A stretch of DNA of 64,000 nucleotides, from contig NC_083869.1 in the NCBI RefSeq assembly GCF_032452875.1, forward strand, positions 117,868,001 through 117,932,000. Direction: 5' to 3'. This stretch comes from Bos javanicus. Taxonomy: Eukaryota; Chordata; Mammalia; Artiodactyla; Bovidae. The notes under the pieces were generated by a model. It was not told the DNA's origin, made no database searches, and saw nothing but the letters and a program-made list of their open reading frames with translations. This document shows, piece by piece, positions 23,858 to 34,775 of this stretch (the stretch's first letter is position 1; each line of letters begins with the position of its first letter). Both the position numbers and the translations under genes were made by a program.

Positions 23858-24079
23858 AGGATAGATCAGTTTTAAAAACGAACAACCCAAAAGAAAATCA
23901 GGCAGAAATAAAAATAGTCAATTCATTAAAAAAAAAAAAAAAGTGTTCTTTCATTCACAATTTTTAAAATGCAAAGAAAACCAGGAAGATACCATGTTTT
24001 ATCTATCGGTTAACACATAAAAATAAATCAAAATCTGGGATACCAGGATTAACAAAAATATGCATGAACAGGCATTCTC

Positions 24080-24176
24080 AAATGCTGTGAGCAAATGAGC
24101 AAAACTGTTCAATCTTTCTGGATGGCAATTTAGCAATACTTATTAAAATGCTTAATATATATAACTTTTGACATGC

Positions 24177-24211
<35 letters not shown>

Positions 24212-24660
24212 TATGTCATTGCATATAATTATGTATACATATATAGTCATTGCAACATCATTTATAATGGAAAAATGGAAGTAGTGCATTTCAGTAAAAA
24301 ATGAGTACATAAATATTCACATAATGGAATACTATTCATCCATCAAAAAGACCGAGCTTGCTTTCTGTTTTAAGACATGGTAAAATTTTCGCAATAGATT
24401 AAGAAAAAAATCTGCAGAATAGTATGCATAAGATTATTTCTTCTTTATATAAAATAGCTGCATGGATATATGAGAATTTACATATGCTTCACATATGCTT
24501 CTATGTACAGAGAGGACAATGTAAAACTACACACCAAAACTTGAATAATGATTACTGCAGAGGCATGAGACTAGCAGAAGAGATGGGAAAGGGGTAAGAT
24601 AAGGTTACCAGTGGCCTTATTTCCTATATTTTTACACATTTTTAATGCCGTAACACAGTT
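24080..24660 (+). mobile_element. Old L1 3' region
   Basis: TAATGGAATACTATTCATCCATC and ATCTGCAGAATAGTATGCATAAG are typical of the L1 ORF2 end and 3' UTR. It contains an (AT)n(AC)n tract at 24175-24212. Confidence 0.65.
24175..24212. repeat. (AT)n(AC)n compound microsatellite
   Basis: ATATATATATATAT runs directly into ACACACACACACAC. Confidence 0.95.
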
Positions 24661-24835
24661 TGACAGTTGCCCTTGAAAGGGACTATGAAGATGTAAAACT
24701 ATGAGCTAAGTTATTCTTTTAAATGCAAGCTAATAAAATTGGCCTTGTGTAACTATTTGGCAAGAATTTAAATTGTCATTGAGGAACTCTTCAGAGCAAA
24801 GCTGGGAATCAGAGTAGGGATTAGTTAGGATTTTC

Positions 24836-25010
24836 AGGTAGGGTTGTCAGACTAAGCAAATTAAAACTACAGAACTCCCAGTTAAATTTGAATTTCAGAA
24901 GAACAATGTGCAATACTGGGACACAAAGGAAACAAAACCCATTTTTATGTGAGATTCACATTTAACTGAACAGCCTGTCATTTATCCGGCACCCCTATTT
25001 GGGAGCTGCT
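24836..25010. mobile_element. hAT-like non-autonomous element (uncertain)
   Basis: GGTAGGGTTGTCAGACTAAG, CCCAGTTAAATTTGAATTTCAG and a complementary-looking right half (CACATTTAACTGAACAGCCTG) match a palindromic mammalian MITE-type family whose name I cannot fix. Confidence 0.5.
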
Positions 25011-25304
25011 TCATGGTCCCAGGGTGGTTCTTGGCACATGCCTTAGTCCATGCCCAGAAGTTCCTTGTACATTTAACTAGTTTTGTCTTCCTCGGTTCCA
25101 GTGGTTATTTTATTGGTGGAAGACTTCTTCAAGAGTCTCATGAAACTTGTGGGCCGTTCTCTAGGAGAACAAATACATACAAAAGTTGGAATCTCAAGAC
25201 ATCGACATACTCTTGAAACCATCTGTAGGTTCCAGGTTAAGAACTTTAATTTCTATCTAGATGTGACATGCTATCCTGAGTCTTGAACTTCATGTCATCT
25301 CAAC
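25011..25304. other. Intronic DNA, no recognised feature
   Basis: Two overlapping 67-codon plus frames occur here but resemble no known protein. Confidence 0.45.
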
Positions 25305-26640
25305 TAATTTAAAGGACTCACACAACCTGACCTCAAGGCTTACTCTAAAACTAATCAAGGTCGTATAAAACTGGCAGAAGGACAGATATATAGAGTCAAT
25401 GGAATGGAATAAAGTATACCCACATATGTATATTCGAATGATTTTCAACAAAGGTGCCAAGATAATTCAGTGGAGCGTCTTGTCAACAATTATTTCTGGA
25501 ACAACTGGATATTCCTATGCCAAAAATAAATAAAAGCTACTCGTACACTGAACCACACACAAATACAACTATTATCTCTAAATAGGTCAAAGACTTAAAT
25601 GTAACACCTAGAACAATACAAGTCTAGAAGAAAATACAGGAGAAAAATTTTGTGACCTTAGGTTAAGCAAAGATTTCTTACATAGAACAGAAAAAGAAGC
25701 ACAAATCAAAAAAGGAAAAAATTATACATTAGATTCCATGAGTTCTAAAAACCTGCCCTTCAAAAGACACTGTCAAGAAAATAAGAAGACAAGCCACAGA
25801 TTAGGAGAAAATATTTGCAAGTCACATACTGAATAAAGGATTTGTACCCAAAATATAGAAGGAATTCTCACGACTCATGTGAACAAATATTTCATCCAGG
25901 AAAAGATATGGATAGCAAACAGCACATTAAAAAATACTCAATATCATCCGTTGCTATGAAAATGCAAATTAACACAGCAGTGTGATGCTGCTACAGACAG
26001 GTATTAGAACAGCTAAAACCTAAAGCACCAATGATACCAAGAACTGATAAGGATGCAAGCAACTGGAGCTCTCACTTAATGCAAAGTAACATGCTGGGAA
26101 CCAGCTTGACAACTTCTTATAAAGTTTAATATGTCCTTACCATGTGACCCAGCAATCCCACTCCTAGGTACTTACCAAAGAGAAATGAAAACATGCCCAC
26201 TTAAATGTAGATGAATGTTTACAGCAGCTTTAGTCATAATCACCAAAAACTGGCAACAACCGGAAAGTCATCGAGTGAAAGGATAAAGCAAACAGTGGTG
26301 TATCCATACGGTGGTATACTGCTTAGCAATAAAAAGAAAAACCATTGACGCATGGAACCTCAGAAGTCTTACACCAAGTAGAAGCAGCACGCCTTCTTTA
26401 ATTTATATAATGTTCTGGAAGCCGCAGAACTCCAAGAACAGACATCAGATCAGTGGAGGCTGGGGCAGGGGAGAGGGTTCACCACAAAGGGGCAAGCTGA
26501 AATTTATGAAGGTAATGAGCTAGTCTGTATCCTGATTATGGAGACAGCTACACAACTATACTTCAAAAATCATAAAACTGAATGCTTAAAAGGGTGAATT
26601 TTACTGTATGCAAATTATACCTTAATTTTTTTTATAAAGT
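25305..26640 (+). mobile_element. 5'-truncated L1 (ORF2 end plus 3' UTR)
   Basis: A long collinear L1 segment: AATGGAATGGAATAAAGTATAC, TGTGACCCAGCAATCCCACTCC, GGTATACTGCTTAGCAATAA, and the 3' UTR end TACTGTATGCAAATTATACCT. Stops and frameshifts are scattered throughout, so it is a dead old copy. Confidence 0.85.
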
Positions 26641-27724
26641 CTGAAAACCCTGCGTGTAAGGAATAATCAGGAAGGTCAGTTTAAAGTTAGAGAGTTTGGT
26701 TTTCTTTTCATATTTTCTATATCTTCCCTTTCTTGGGTAGTATATGGAAGATATACTTAACAGTTTCCTATATTAATACACTTCACTTTGCTTAAAAATT
26801 AAGGATGCTGTGGGAGAGACACTGATACAGCCTTAGGGTTGGACCCTAGAGCCTGGCTACAAACATCCCTTGAGAAGAAAGACTGTGGAAGGACTTGGCA
26901 AGGGGGACCAGGACCAGTCTTTAGCTCAGTCAAATAAAAATGGAAAAGTAAATTCTTTTCACCAACGTTTATGAAAATAGTCAGTCAACCTCTCCCCTTG
27001 GCATGGACCAGATAAATATTTTCAGCCTTGTAATCCATCTTGTTCGTTGCAACTACTCCACTCCGCTGTACTTAAACAAATGGACAGTACTTAAACGAAT
27101 GGGCGTGGCTGTGTTCCACAAAGTCTGACGGATACTGAAAATTGAATTTTATATCATTTTCATGCATCCCCAAACCTTATTCTTATTTTTGTTTCCAATC
27201 ATTTGAAAATGTTAAAACCATTCTTGGCAGGGGGCCTGTCTGCTGTATGATGCCTGGTGCTCCTGGAGTCCTGAAGCCGGCAGTCCTATCTGGGGTCCTG
27301 CTCTGCCCTCACTCACCCTGGGGAGCATCAGTGGCCGACTTAGAGAAGCCCCTCTTCTTAAAGACAACTGCACTCCGACTCACACTGTGATTGTTGACCA
27401 AAGATAGGTCAGTGTTCAGATGAAGCAATGAATGATTCCATAAAAGGCTAGGTGGCCTGCACATGCTCAGGCCACATCGTTCTCTGTCGTTTGGCACCTA
27501 CCTGGTAAGGGGGCTACAGAGGAGAAACTAACAAAAGTCAGTGCAGTGGGGAGTCAGCACCAAAATCGGAGCTTTCTAGTATCTGATATATCACAACCAA
27601 AGAAAAGAATCTCTACTGGTGGAATTTTAGTCTTTTTGGAAATCAGGTATATATATATTCAAAGGAAAAGCATGAAATAAACAAGATTCCTCTTACAGAT
27701 ATACACAATGGCTACTAGCTCTTA
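26641..27724. other. Intronic DNA, no recognised feature
   Basis: Apparently unique. An 82-codon plus frame at 27142-27390 resembles no known protein. Confidence 0.45.
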
Positions 27725-27860
27725 GTAGGTGTCTCCTCTGGGCCAGTCACTGGGCTGGATACTTTTCTAATCCACAACAAATTTCAAGGTTGGCATTGGG
27801 ATCCCATTTTCACAGAAGAGAAAAATCAAGGGGCAGAAAAACGAACTACTTATCCGAGGA
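27725..27860 (+). mobile_element. MIR SINE remnant
   Basis: CTCTGGGCCAGTCACTGGGCTGG, then CCCATTTTCACAGAAGAGAAA, matches the MIR middle and 3' core. Confidence 0.65.
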
Positions 27861-28124
27861 CCTTCAGAGTCCACCCTAGGTCTGATTCCCTCACCTGGAC
27901 TCTTAACAATCCAGCGCATGCCAGCTTCATGGAGACTTCAAGTCCACTTTAAGATGCAAAATCTTTGCCATTGGAGGAAAGCATAAGCCAGAAATTCCAG
28001 GCCATTTGAAGCTGGGTGCTTTTGGATGAGAAGGTCCAAGAGCAGGTTGGGATTTGTACTCTTTTTCTCTGCCACATGCCACATGCAGGGCAGGCTGTGG
28101 GGGAGATGTCCAGAGTCCAGAGGG

Positions 28125-28302
28125 GGCTTCTCAACACTGGTCCTACAGTAGAATTACTTGGAAGACATTTTAAAATCCCAGGTGCCCAGAGCCCACCAAT
28201 TAAATCAGAACCTGGGGGTGGGAGTAGAGGGACCCAGGCGCTCATTGATGTTAAAGCTCCCAGGTAACTCTAACATGCAGCCAGGGTTGAACACCAGTGT
28301 AA
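28125..28302 (-). mobile_element. MER5A hAT element
   Basis: TTCTCAACACTGGTCCTACAG at one end and CAGCCAGGGTTGAACACCAG at the other with CACCAATTAAATCAGAACCTG inside: a near full-length MER5A of about 180 bases. Confidence 0.8.
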
Positions 28303-28335
28303 ATAAAGAACGAAGGAGGAAATATAAAGAAATTC

Positions 28336-28525
28336 TCGGGACTTCCCTGGCAGTCCAGTGGTTAGGACTTCGCCTTCCAATGCAGGGGGTGCAGGTTTGA
28401 TCCCTGGTTGGGGCACTAAGATCCCACATTTCTCGTGGCCAAAAAAGTCAAAATAAAAAACAGAAACAATATTGTAACAAATTCAATAAACACTATAAAA
28501 ATGGCTCACATCGAAAAAAGCAGAT
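28336..28525 (+). mobile_element. CHR-1-type SINE
   Basis: GGGACTTCCCTGGCAGTCCA head, CAATATTGTAACAAATTC and AAAAATGGCTCACATCG tail, the same subtype as the copy at 1366-1553. Confidence 0.88.
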
Positions 28526-30374
28526 AAAATTTCTCTTTAAAAAAAGCTTTAAAAAAAATTCTATCCACAAACTTTACTGTGCTGTTGGACTTTCTGTCTG
28601 GGACGTTCCTGCCTCTGGGTTAGGCAGCACTGACCACAGCCGTCTCCTGAATCAGTAAGAAGATCTAAAAATACAGCTCAGCCATTCCGTTTTCTGACTC
28701 AAATACCCTTCAGCTTGAGACAGGTTTTCTTTCCTGTTTGATGCCTGAAATGAGGGCATAAACAAAAGCACTTTGGATGATACTGTGTCACATGAGACGC
28801 TTAAGCAAAGAAGCTAAAGACAGAAATGCGTCTTTGTCAGGTGGCCAAGCTGGGAAAAATGATGTTTCCTAAGAATGCACCAGATAGACCAAATAAGAAA
28901 TCATTCCATTTTCATAATGCCAAGAAAAACAACTGTTTCTTTCCTTTCTTAAAATCGCTCAAAGGATTTAGATGAGCTTTATCTGTTTGTTTCAAAAGAA
29001 AACTTGAAGTCACTGAGACTTTTCTGAGAAATTGTCTCTTTCATAATAAAAAGAACCAAACATTTATCAAAATTTCAGCACAATGAATTTTTTCATTTTA
29101 AAAACTGAGGTTGTAGTATAACTCATCCTATTAGGGAGAAAAAGTTGTCTGCTGCTTGAAGGGAAACAATCACAGACACCGAAGAGACTAGTGTAATCAT
29201 ATTATATATGAGAAACAGATAATCTTTCTCCTAGCAGTATACCTTGTATTTATGCAACATTTTACTTTTTTTCTCAAAAAATTTTGAAATAATTCTCCCA
29301 TACATCTTTATATTTATTGAAAAAAACTCACAATTTCCCATTTATTAACTGCACCTTTTCTAAAAAAGAAAATAAGATAAGCATTGCCAGCCCATTTTGG
29401 AGATATGAACACTGAACTTCAGAAATGTTCAATTTCTCTCACAGGTTCACAAAACATGAATACCTGTAGAAAAGCCAGAGGAAGGAGCGATGTCTCTTGA
29501 CGGCTAACACAGAACATTTTGTACAATCACAATGTGAACTGGTGCGTGTGCATGCATGTGTGTGAATGTGTGCAAAAAGTTCAGTAGCGAAGGCTGATGC
29601 TGTGCAAAGTGCTAGAATCCCTTGTTGTTGTTTGTTAGCAAACTTCAATCAAAAATTCATCAGAAGCAGAACCATTGTTTCAAGTTAGTGTGTTTAATCA
29701 AAGAGAGGATTATAGAATCAGCTTAGTGGGTAAAACTCCATAAAAAGCAGCTCCAAAACCCCCTTTTTCCTCCAAGGGGAGAAATTGACACATTTTCATT
29801 TTAATCCCAAAGGGTAAGATTCCCAGAGAACATGACAAGAAAAAACAAACAGGTGTCTGCCTGTTTGAATATTTGACAAAGAATCATTTCATTAAAATAA
29901 AAAAGCTTTCCAAACAAAATAACACAACTTTAATCCTTACATGTGATGGAAGGCTCAATGGAAGGGAGGCATTCTAGTACCACTCACCGAAAAGAAAATT
30001 TGGCCCAGCAGCTGCCACCTCTGATACCTGCCTGCTTCCCCAAATGAACCAGGAAGGCAAAAACAGCAGCTTCAATAATTTTTTTTAATTTGAAGTCTGA
30101 AGTTTTTTTCAAATCCATCAGAAATACTTAGGTGTCTTTTATGTGGTATCCATATGCTTTCACGATAGCAAAAAATAACTTCAGCCAGGCAGGACCTATG
30201 ATTCTAACTCTGCAGGAAGGTCCTGCTTGGTAGGCAGCACAAGGAGAATTTTCTGTGTCTTTATCAGTCCTGAAGCTTTTCATTCCAGCTGGGCACAGCC
30301 ATCTGAACTATGTTTCAGAGCAAAACAGCGTGTTTTAGAGTAAAGCCGGACTCAGAAATCACTCCATCCCCTCT
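28526..30374. other. Intronic DNA without lineage-specific repeats
   Basis: Apparently unique, A+T-rich. A faint MIR-like piece lies near 29380-29440 and a GT-rich patch at 29541-29574. No gene recognised. Confidence 0.5.
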
Positions 30375-30480
30375 TCACTGAAAAGACTCAAAGAGGTTAT
30401 GGTGCTAATTTAAGGTCACATAGCTAAAAATAACAGGGACAGGACCAGACTTTCATCTTAGCATCCTTCAGACTCTACAC
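30375..30480 (+). mobile_element. MIR 3' fragment
   Basis: CACTGAAAAGACTCAAAGAGG with TTAAGGTCACATAGCTAAAAAT. Confidence 0.6.
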
Positions 30481-30494
30481 CTCTATTAATAACA

Positions 30495-30700
30495 TCAAGC
30501 CAGCCACCTGGTTCAAATCCTACACTGACTAGCAGGGTGACCTTGGGGCAGTCATTTAACTTTTCTGCACTTCATTTAAATAATGGGGATGGTTCCAGCA
30601 CCTAGCTCACAGGACACTAGGAGAACTCGGGAGCTATATCTGTAAAGCCCCTGGAATAGCACTGGCACATAGCAAGTACTTGAGAAAAGAGTTAGTAATC
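30495..30700 (+). mobile_element. MIR, nearly full length
   Basis: GGTTCAAATCCTACACTGAC, GGTGACCTTGGGGCAGTCAT, AATGGGGATGGTTCCAGCAC and GCACTGGCACATAGCAAGTA occur in MIR order. Confidence 0.8.
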
Positions 30701-30994
30701 GTCATCATCGTCACCACGTCTCTGTAGGTTAGATTTCCATATATATCCTCAGAATCCATTGAATCCTTAGGATTTCATACTTTTCAGTCTGTTCTAACAC
30801 TTTAAAATAGATGTATCTTAAGATGTATCACAAGTCTGGACAGGGGCTTGCATGGCTTGAACCTCTAGCCAGTACCAATGGAAAGAGCACCTAGGCCATC
30901 TTATCAGCTTGCCTCCACGTGGGCAGAAGGGGAAGAGAGACAGATGACACTAGACAGGTGTCAGCAATCAAATATCAAAAAACAGAATCAGACC

Positions 30995-31110
30995 GTTCAT
31001 CACCAACCCTGTGAGGCAGATCCCATCCTCAAAGATGAGGAACCTGAGACGTGGCTTAGATCGCCTGTAACAGCAGGTTCAATGGGGGCAGCTCAGCTTC
31101 AAACCCACAG
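30995..31110 (+). mobile_element. MIR 3' fragment
   Basis: CCCTGTGAGGCAGATCCCATC and AAGATGAGGAACCTGAGACG. Confidence 0.6.
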
Positions 31111-31268
31111 ATCACCGTCACCAGCCGATACCAGAAGCACTGCCTGGAGCCATGGCCTTGCCCGAACATCAGCCAAGTGACCACACAGAAGCTGAAGACA
31201 GCCTTACTCCATTTTAAGCCCAATTAGTGGTTCATGGCTTTCTTAACCTTGCAACACCTACCCAAAAT

Positions 31269-31360
31269 AGAAGGAGGGGGAGGAGGGAGAGGACAAGAGA
31301 AAGAAAGGAAGGAAGGAAGGAAGGAAGGGAGGGAGGGAGGGAGGAGGCAGGGAGGAAGGG
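31269..31360. repeat. Polypurine (GGAA)n/(GGGA)n tract
   Basis: About 90 bases of nearly pure purine: GAAGGAAGGAAGGAAGGAAG followed by GGGAGGGAGGGAGGGAGG. Such tracts are length-variable and can form triplex DNA. Confidence 0.95.
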
Positions 31361-33059
31361 AACCTCAGAGTTAGGTTCGGTGTTTCCATTGCTGACATTA
31401 TTGTCTCTGTAGCTGGGGGAGGGGTGACACTTGCTGTCTAAAGAATTCTCTTCACGTACAGGTAGAATTCCATATTCAATTTATCCAGCAAGCATGCCGT
31501 TCTGTTTCAGCAACCATTCGGTCTGCAACGGCTAACATCCATTTCCCTTATCTGTAATTGAGTATGCGTAAGGGGCTTTTTCCTCTGTTTAACTTCTCTA
31601 TTCAGATTGCCTTTTTCCCCCTCAACAGAAAACGAGTCTCGAGTGTTACTGCAAGATAATGAAAGATTAAGTTAGCATTAACAGGAATCAATTTATGGGT
31701 TTATAAGACTCCGAATCATCTCAGTTAAGTTCTTCTGGGTAACCAAGTCAGATCAGGTTCCAAATTTGCTAAGCTTTCCTGTTAGAATTACAGTAACTCC
31801 AGCTCTCTTCAACTCAGAACTCTGGACACCCAGTACAGCTTCTCCTCACATTCACACAGTTAAGAACTTCTCAGATCAGAGCTAGAGATCTGACTGTTTT
31901 GACCAGTTGTTCTGCAATATTTGTGCATCAGTTCATGACTCGTCTCTGAATAAACGCAGTCTTCTGTCAAACCCCCACTTTAGGACAAAAAATATTTATG
32001 CTTCTCTGTGAATCATCTTTAGGAAGAACTAAAGAGGTTTTTCTCTCTTTTGAAGATTTCTTATATTTTTAGAGTTACCAAAAGAATAAGTCCCAGAGTT
32101 GGGTTAAATTCCCTATGTTCAGTCTTTCCTCCCATATACTTAAACTGATGTGCACTCTAACCTACCTTCTCCTGTGCATCGCTACTACACTCTGAGTCCA
32201 AATCAACTATTTCTTTCAAGGACAGATTTCAGACATGGAAATGTGAGAGTGGTTTGATGGAAGCAATTAGGCAACTCATTTCTCCAGTAAACACCATGCA
32301 CTTCATCAATCAACAGGGGAGATCAGTGAGCAGGATTTCGTCCTAATGGCTCATATGGCTCCAGCTGGCATCTCCCCAGAGAGTCCTCATTCCCCAAATT
32401 TACTCCCAGGTTCATTCACACATTCATCATTATCCCCTCTTCATCCTTATCCTCATCTCATCAGCTCACTGGAACCAGCTAACGAAGAGGAGCACAAAAC
32501 TGAAAAGATAGGGTCAGCTTGACCCTATTTGCTACTACCCAGAAAAAAAAAAAAAATTCTAGAAAATAGCAAAAATTGTCTGTCAGGGTCAAGCTTCTCA
32601 GTCCTATTTACCTCTATCCAAAAAATATTAAAGCCTAACCCACCCTACCCTATCAAATCACATCAAACCACATGTGGCCTCTTCACCACAGGAATAAAAG
32701 TGCATCTAAGCATTCTCCAAGTAACTCTTGGGGCATTCTCTTAGATTTACATGAAATAAACTCCTCCCCTCCAAATGGAGGGAAGAAAGCATTTGATCTC
32801 AACAGTGTTCCACCTTCACTTGGTTTAATTTCATCATTTCAGATAAATCCACTCTTTGCCCCTGCCTTGGAACCAAGGCTTGGGGTTTTTCTACCTGCAC
32901 ACCCAGGGCTGCCAAGTCACCTACTGAAAACGTTGGTGTGAATAGGTCAGTAGGTTTCACCGAGCTTTTAACATTCTTTAAACCAGCCTCGTTTATTATC
33001 TGCCAGATTCTTCTCGAAATCCCAAACCCACAGGCAGTAGCTGGCCATCTCTCGTCCCT
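31361..33059. other. Repeat-free intron just downstream of DNER exon 1
   Basis: No recognisable repeat in 1.7 kb adjoining the CpG island, apart from an A13 run near 32541. Conserved regulatory elements are plausible here but cannot be shown from one sequence. Confidence 0.5.
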
Positions 33060-33775
33060 CCCCTGGCCCCACGGTTCCTCGAAGCTTCACTAAGCCTGGC
33101 TGCCTGCCCCAAACGTGCGCCTCCAGGAGCGTCGGCCGGGAAGGCTACGCACCAAGCCCCACTCGCCACGTCCCCTCGAATGTTTCCTAGGGCTCCAGCA
33201 CTTCCTCCTGAGCTCAGAAAGGTCTGGCCGCGGGGAGGCAGCTGACCTCTCCGTCTCCAGCTGCCTTGTCAGAGCCCTCAAGGGAATTGGAGAGGAAAGG
33301 AAATGCCCGACCACCGGGCACGGAGCCCGCGACTCCCTGTCGCTCTTACAGCTCACCCTCGGGTCCAGCGGGACAAAGAGCAGGGGTCACCTGGACACGA
33401 ACATCCCGCCAGGGACGCTCGCAGGCTGGCCCTTCTTTGCAGCTAGGGCGGGCACCAAGACCCGGCTCTAGCGGACGGTGGCTCGGCCCGGGTCGAGAGG
33501 GGCGCGCCAGTTGGCGGCTCACGGTCGTGCCAGAAGTATGAGAGCCAAGGTAGCCACCAGGCCCTGGAACGGCGCGCCCCGAGAGCCCCGAGCTGGCACG
33601 GCCGGAGAACCAGGGTAGGCAGAGAAGAGACGCTTGCAAGGTCGGCCAGGGGTCCGCGTTCACGCGAGCCAAGAGGCCACTTCCATCGCCCACCCCGAAA
33701 AGGGAGAAGCTTGGGTCAGGCCCCTGGAGCCCCGCACTGGACAGCGCGCAGTGGCCAGCGCCGCGCCCTCCGCGT

Positions 33776-33783
33776 CCACTCAC
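33776..33783 (-). other. DNER: Splice donor of DNER intron 1
   Basis: Read on the minus strand, the exon ends CTGCCAG and the intron opens GTGAGTGG, a near-perfect U1 donor. It falls exactly where similarity to DNER ends, after Gln85. Everything from 33783 leftwards to position 1 is therefore the 5' part of intron 1, and no acceptor or second exon was recognised in it. Confidence 0.88.
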
Positions 33784-34038
33784 CTGGCAGTTGGTGCCAG
33801 AGACCCCGGCGGGGCAGGTGCAGCTGTAGCCGGGCTCGCCGGCGGCGGCCGGGGACTGAGGGTCCGGCGCAGGGAGCTGGGAGCACACACCCCCATTCTG
33901 GCAGGGCTGCGCGCTGCATGGCCCCGGCACGGGCAGGGGCGCGGCGGGCACCGGGCTGGCCAGGCAGCCGCTGCGGGGCCCCGCGCCGAGTAGCAGCAGC
34001 AGCAGCAGGGCGGGTGCCGGGGCGCGGCGGGGCTGCAT
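33784..34038 (-). CDS. DNER: DNER exon 1 (signal peptide plus first EGF-like module)
   Basis: This exon encodes the first 85 residues of delta/notch-like EGF repeat containing, a neuronal single-pass membrane protein that acts as a Notch ligand in neuron-glia signalling. It starts at ATG (plus-strand CAT at 34036-34038) with G at -3. Residues 1-27 look like a signal peptide: MQPRRAPAPA, then seven leucines, with likely cleavage near Ala27. Residues 41-84 form a complete EGF-like module with cysteines at 41, 46, 52, 73, 75 and 84 and the motif CQNGGVC. The reading frame runs on past the exon, but homology stops at Gln85, whose CAG codon is followed directly by a donor GTGAGT; 255 nt is exactly 85 codons, so the intron is phase 0. 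I recognise it from the family's N-terminus (MQPRRA start, VPAAPL, AGEPGYSCTCPAG). The other exons lie to the left, outside the window. The Leu tract appears shorter and rearranged relative to human as I remember it. Confidence 0.93.
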
Positions 34039-34190
34039 GGCCGACGGAGAGGGCGCGGGAGCGGGAGCTGGAGCTGGGGCGCGGCGGCGGCGCTGGCGGC
34101 GGGAGTGGTGGTGCTGGCGGCGAGAACACAGCTCGGTGGGGCCGGGCGCCTCCTGCAGATGCGGGATGAGAGGTTCCCGGGGCAACGGCG
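34039..34190 (-). other. DNER: Probable DNER 5' UTR and transcription start zone
   Basis: Between the start codon and the GC boxes lie about 150 bases of GC-rich sequence, including CCGCC and GCTCC runs just before the ATG. No TATA element or splice acceptor is evident, so transcription probably starts within this stretch at dispersed sites. The exact start cannot be read from sequence and would need CAGE or 5' RACE data. Confidence 0.55.
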
Positions 34191-34226
34191 GGCGGGGCTT
34201 GTGGGCGGGGCCAGCGGGGGCGGGGC
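34191..34226. promoter_or_regulatory. Three GC boxes (Sp/KLF-type) of the DNER promoter
   Basis: Three GGCGGGGC cores lie at 34191-34198, 34203-34211 and 34216-34226, about 155-190 bases upstream of the ATG. This arrangement is typical of TATA-less CpG-island promoters that bind Sp1/KLF factors. The G-runs continue to 34257 on the plus strand, which is the template strand for DNER. Confidence 0.65.
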
Positions 34227-34754
34227 TCCGGGCGGGCAGGGGAGGGAGGGAGGTGGGTACCCTTCCCCCCAAACCAGGAGTTGGGGCAGGCGGAGCAGAG
34301 AGGCCGACAGGGGGCCCCCAGCCACGAGGGGTGCGGTCAGAGTCGGAGGTGTGTCCAAAAGCGGCTTTAGGAGACAGCGGTGGTGATGCGGGACTGGCGG
34401 GGAGCTCCGAGGGGCTCGGGAAGAAAAGAGGGGTGGACGGGGTCAATGCCAACGCGGGGAGGACTTTACGGGCTTCCAGGTGCCGAGCAGCGCGCGCCCG
34501 CCGCGGGACGAGCAGCTGCCGGACTGGCCGCGGCCGCCCGCGGCCCCTCGGCGCGGAATCTGCGAGGCCGTAGCGGAGACCGGCCTTATCTCGTTCTCGG
34601 GGCTCCTTCCCAACCCCACCGCCCGCCACAACACTCCTCCCGACACACACAGCCCTCCCCGCGCCGCCTCCCAACCCCGGCGCCCCGACAACCGCAGATC
34701 GGTGGGGCTGGCTAGGAAGTGAGTGACCTTGAGTTCTGCGCAGCGCGCCCCAGG

Positions 34755-34775
34755 GCCCCTGTCCTTGGTGCTGAC
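34755..34775 (-). promoter_or_regulatory. RE1/NRSE-like REST binding site
   Basis: On the minus strand the motif reads TCAGCACC, then two spacer bases AA, then GGACAG. Both half-sites match the canonical RE1 consensus exactly and the 2-base spacing is canonical; about 17 of 21 positions agree overall, with mismatches at the outer and spacer positions. It lies about 720 bases upstream of the DNER start codon inside the CpG island. REST represses neuronal genes in non-neuronal cells, so this fits DNER's neuronal expression. Occupancy is inferred, not shown. Confidence 0.7.

Larger units (their letters stand above)
1..33783 (-). other. DNER: 5' part of DNER intron 1
   Basis: The gene is transcribed right to left, so all sequence left of the donor at 33783 is intron 1. 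No second DNER exon (EGF module 2 or the segment after it) was recognised among the minus-strand translations, so the intron extends beyond the window and is at least 33.8 kb. A long first intron agrees with the large size of this gene in other mammals. It contains many repeats, listed separately. Confidence 0.85.

Noticed and set aside
33711..34573. Plus-strand and alternative minus-strand frames of 120-190 codons in the CpG island
   Set aside because: They are shadows of the DNER exon and promoter in other frames: low-complexity Arg/Pro/Gly/Ala sequence with no domain.
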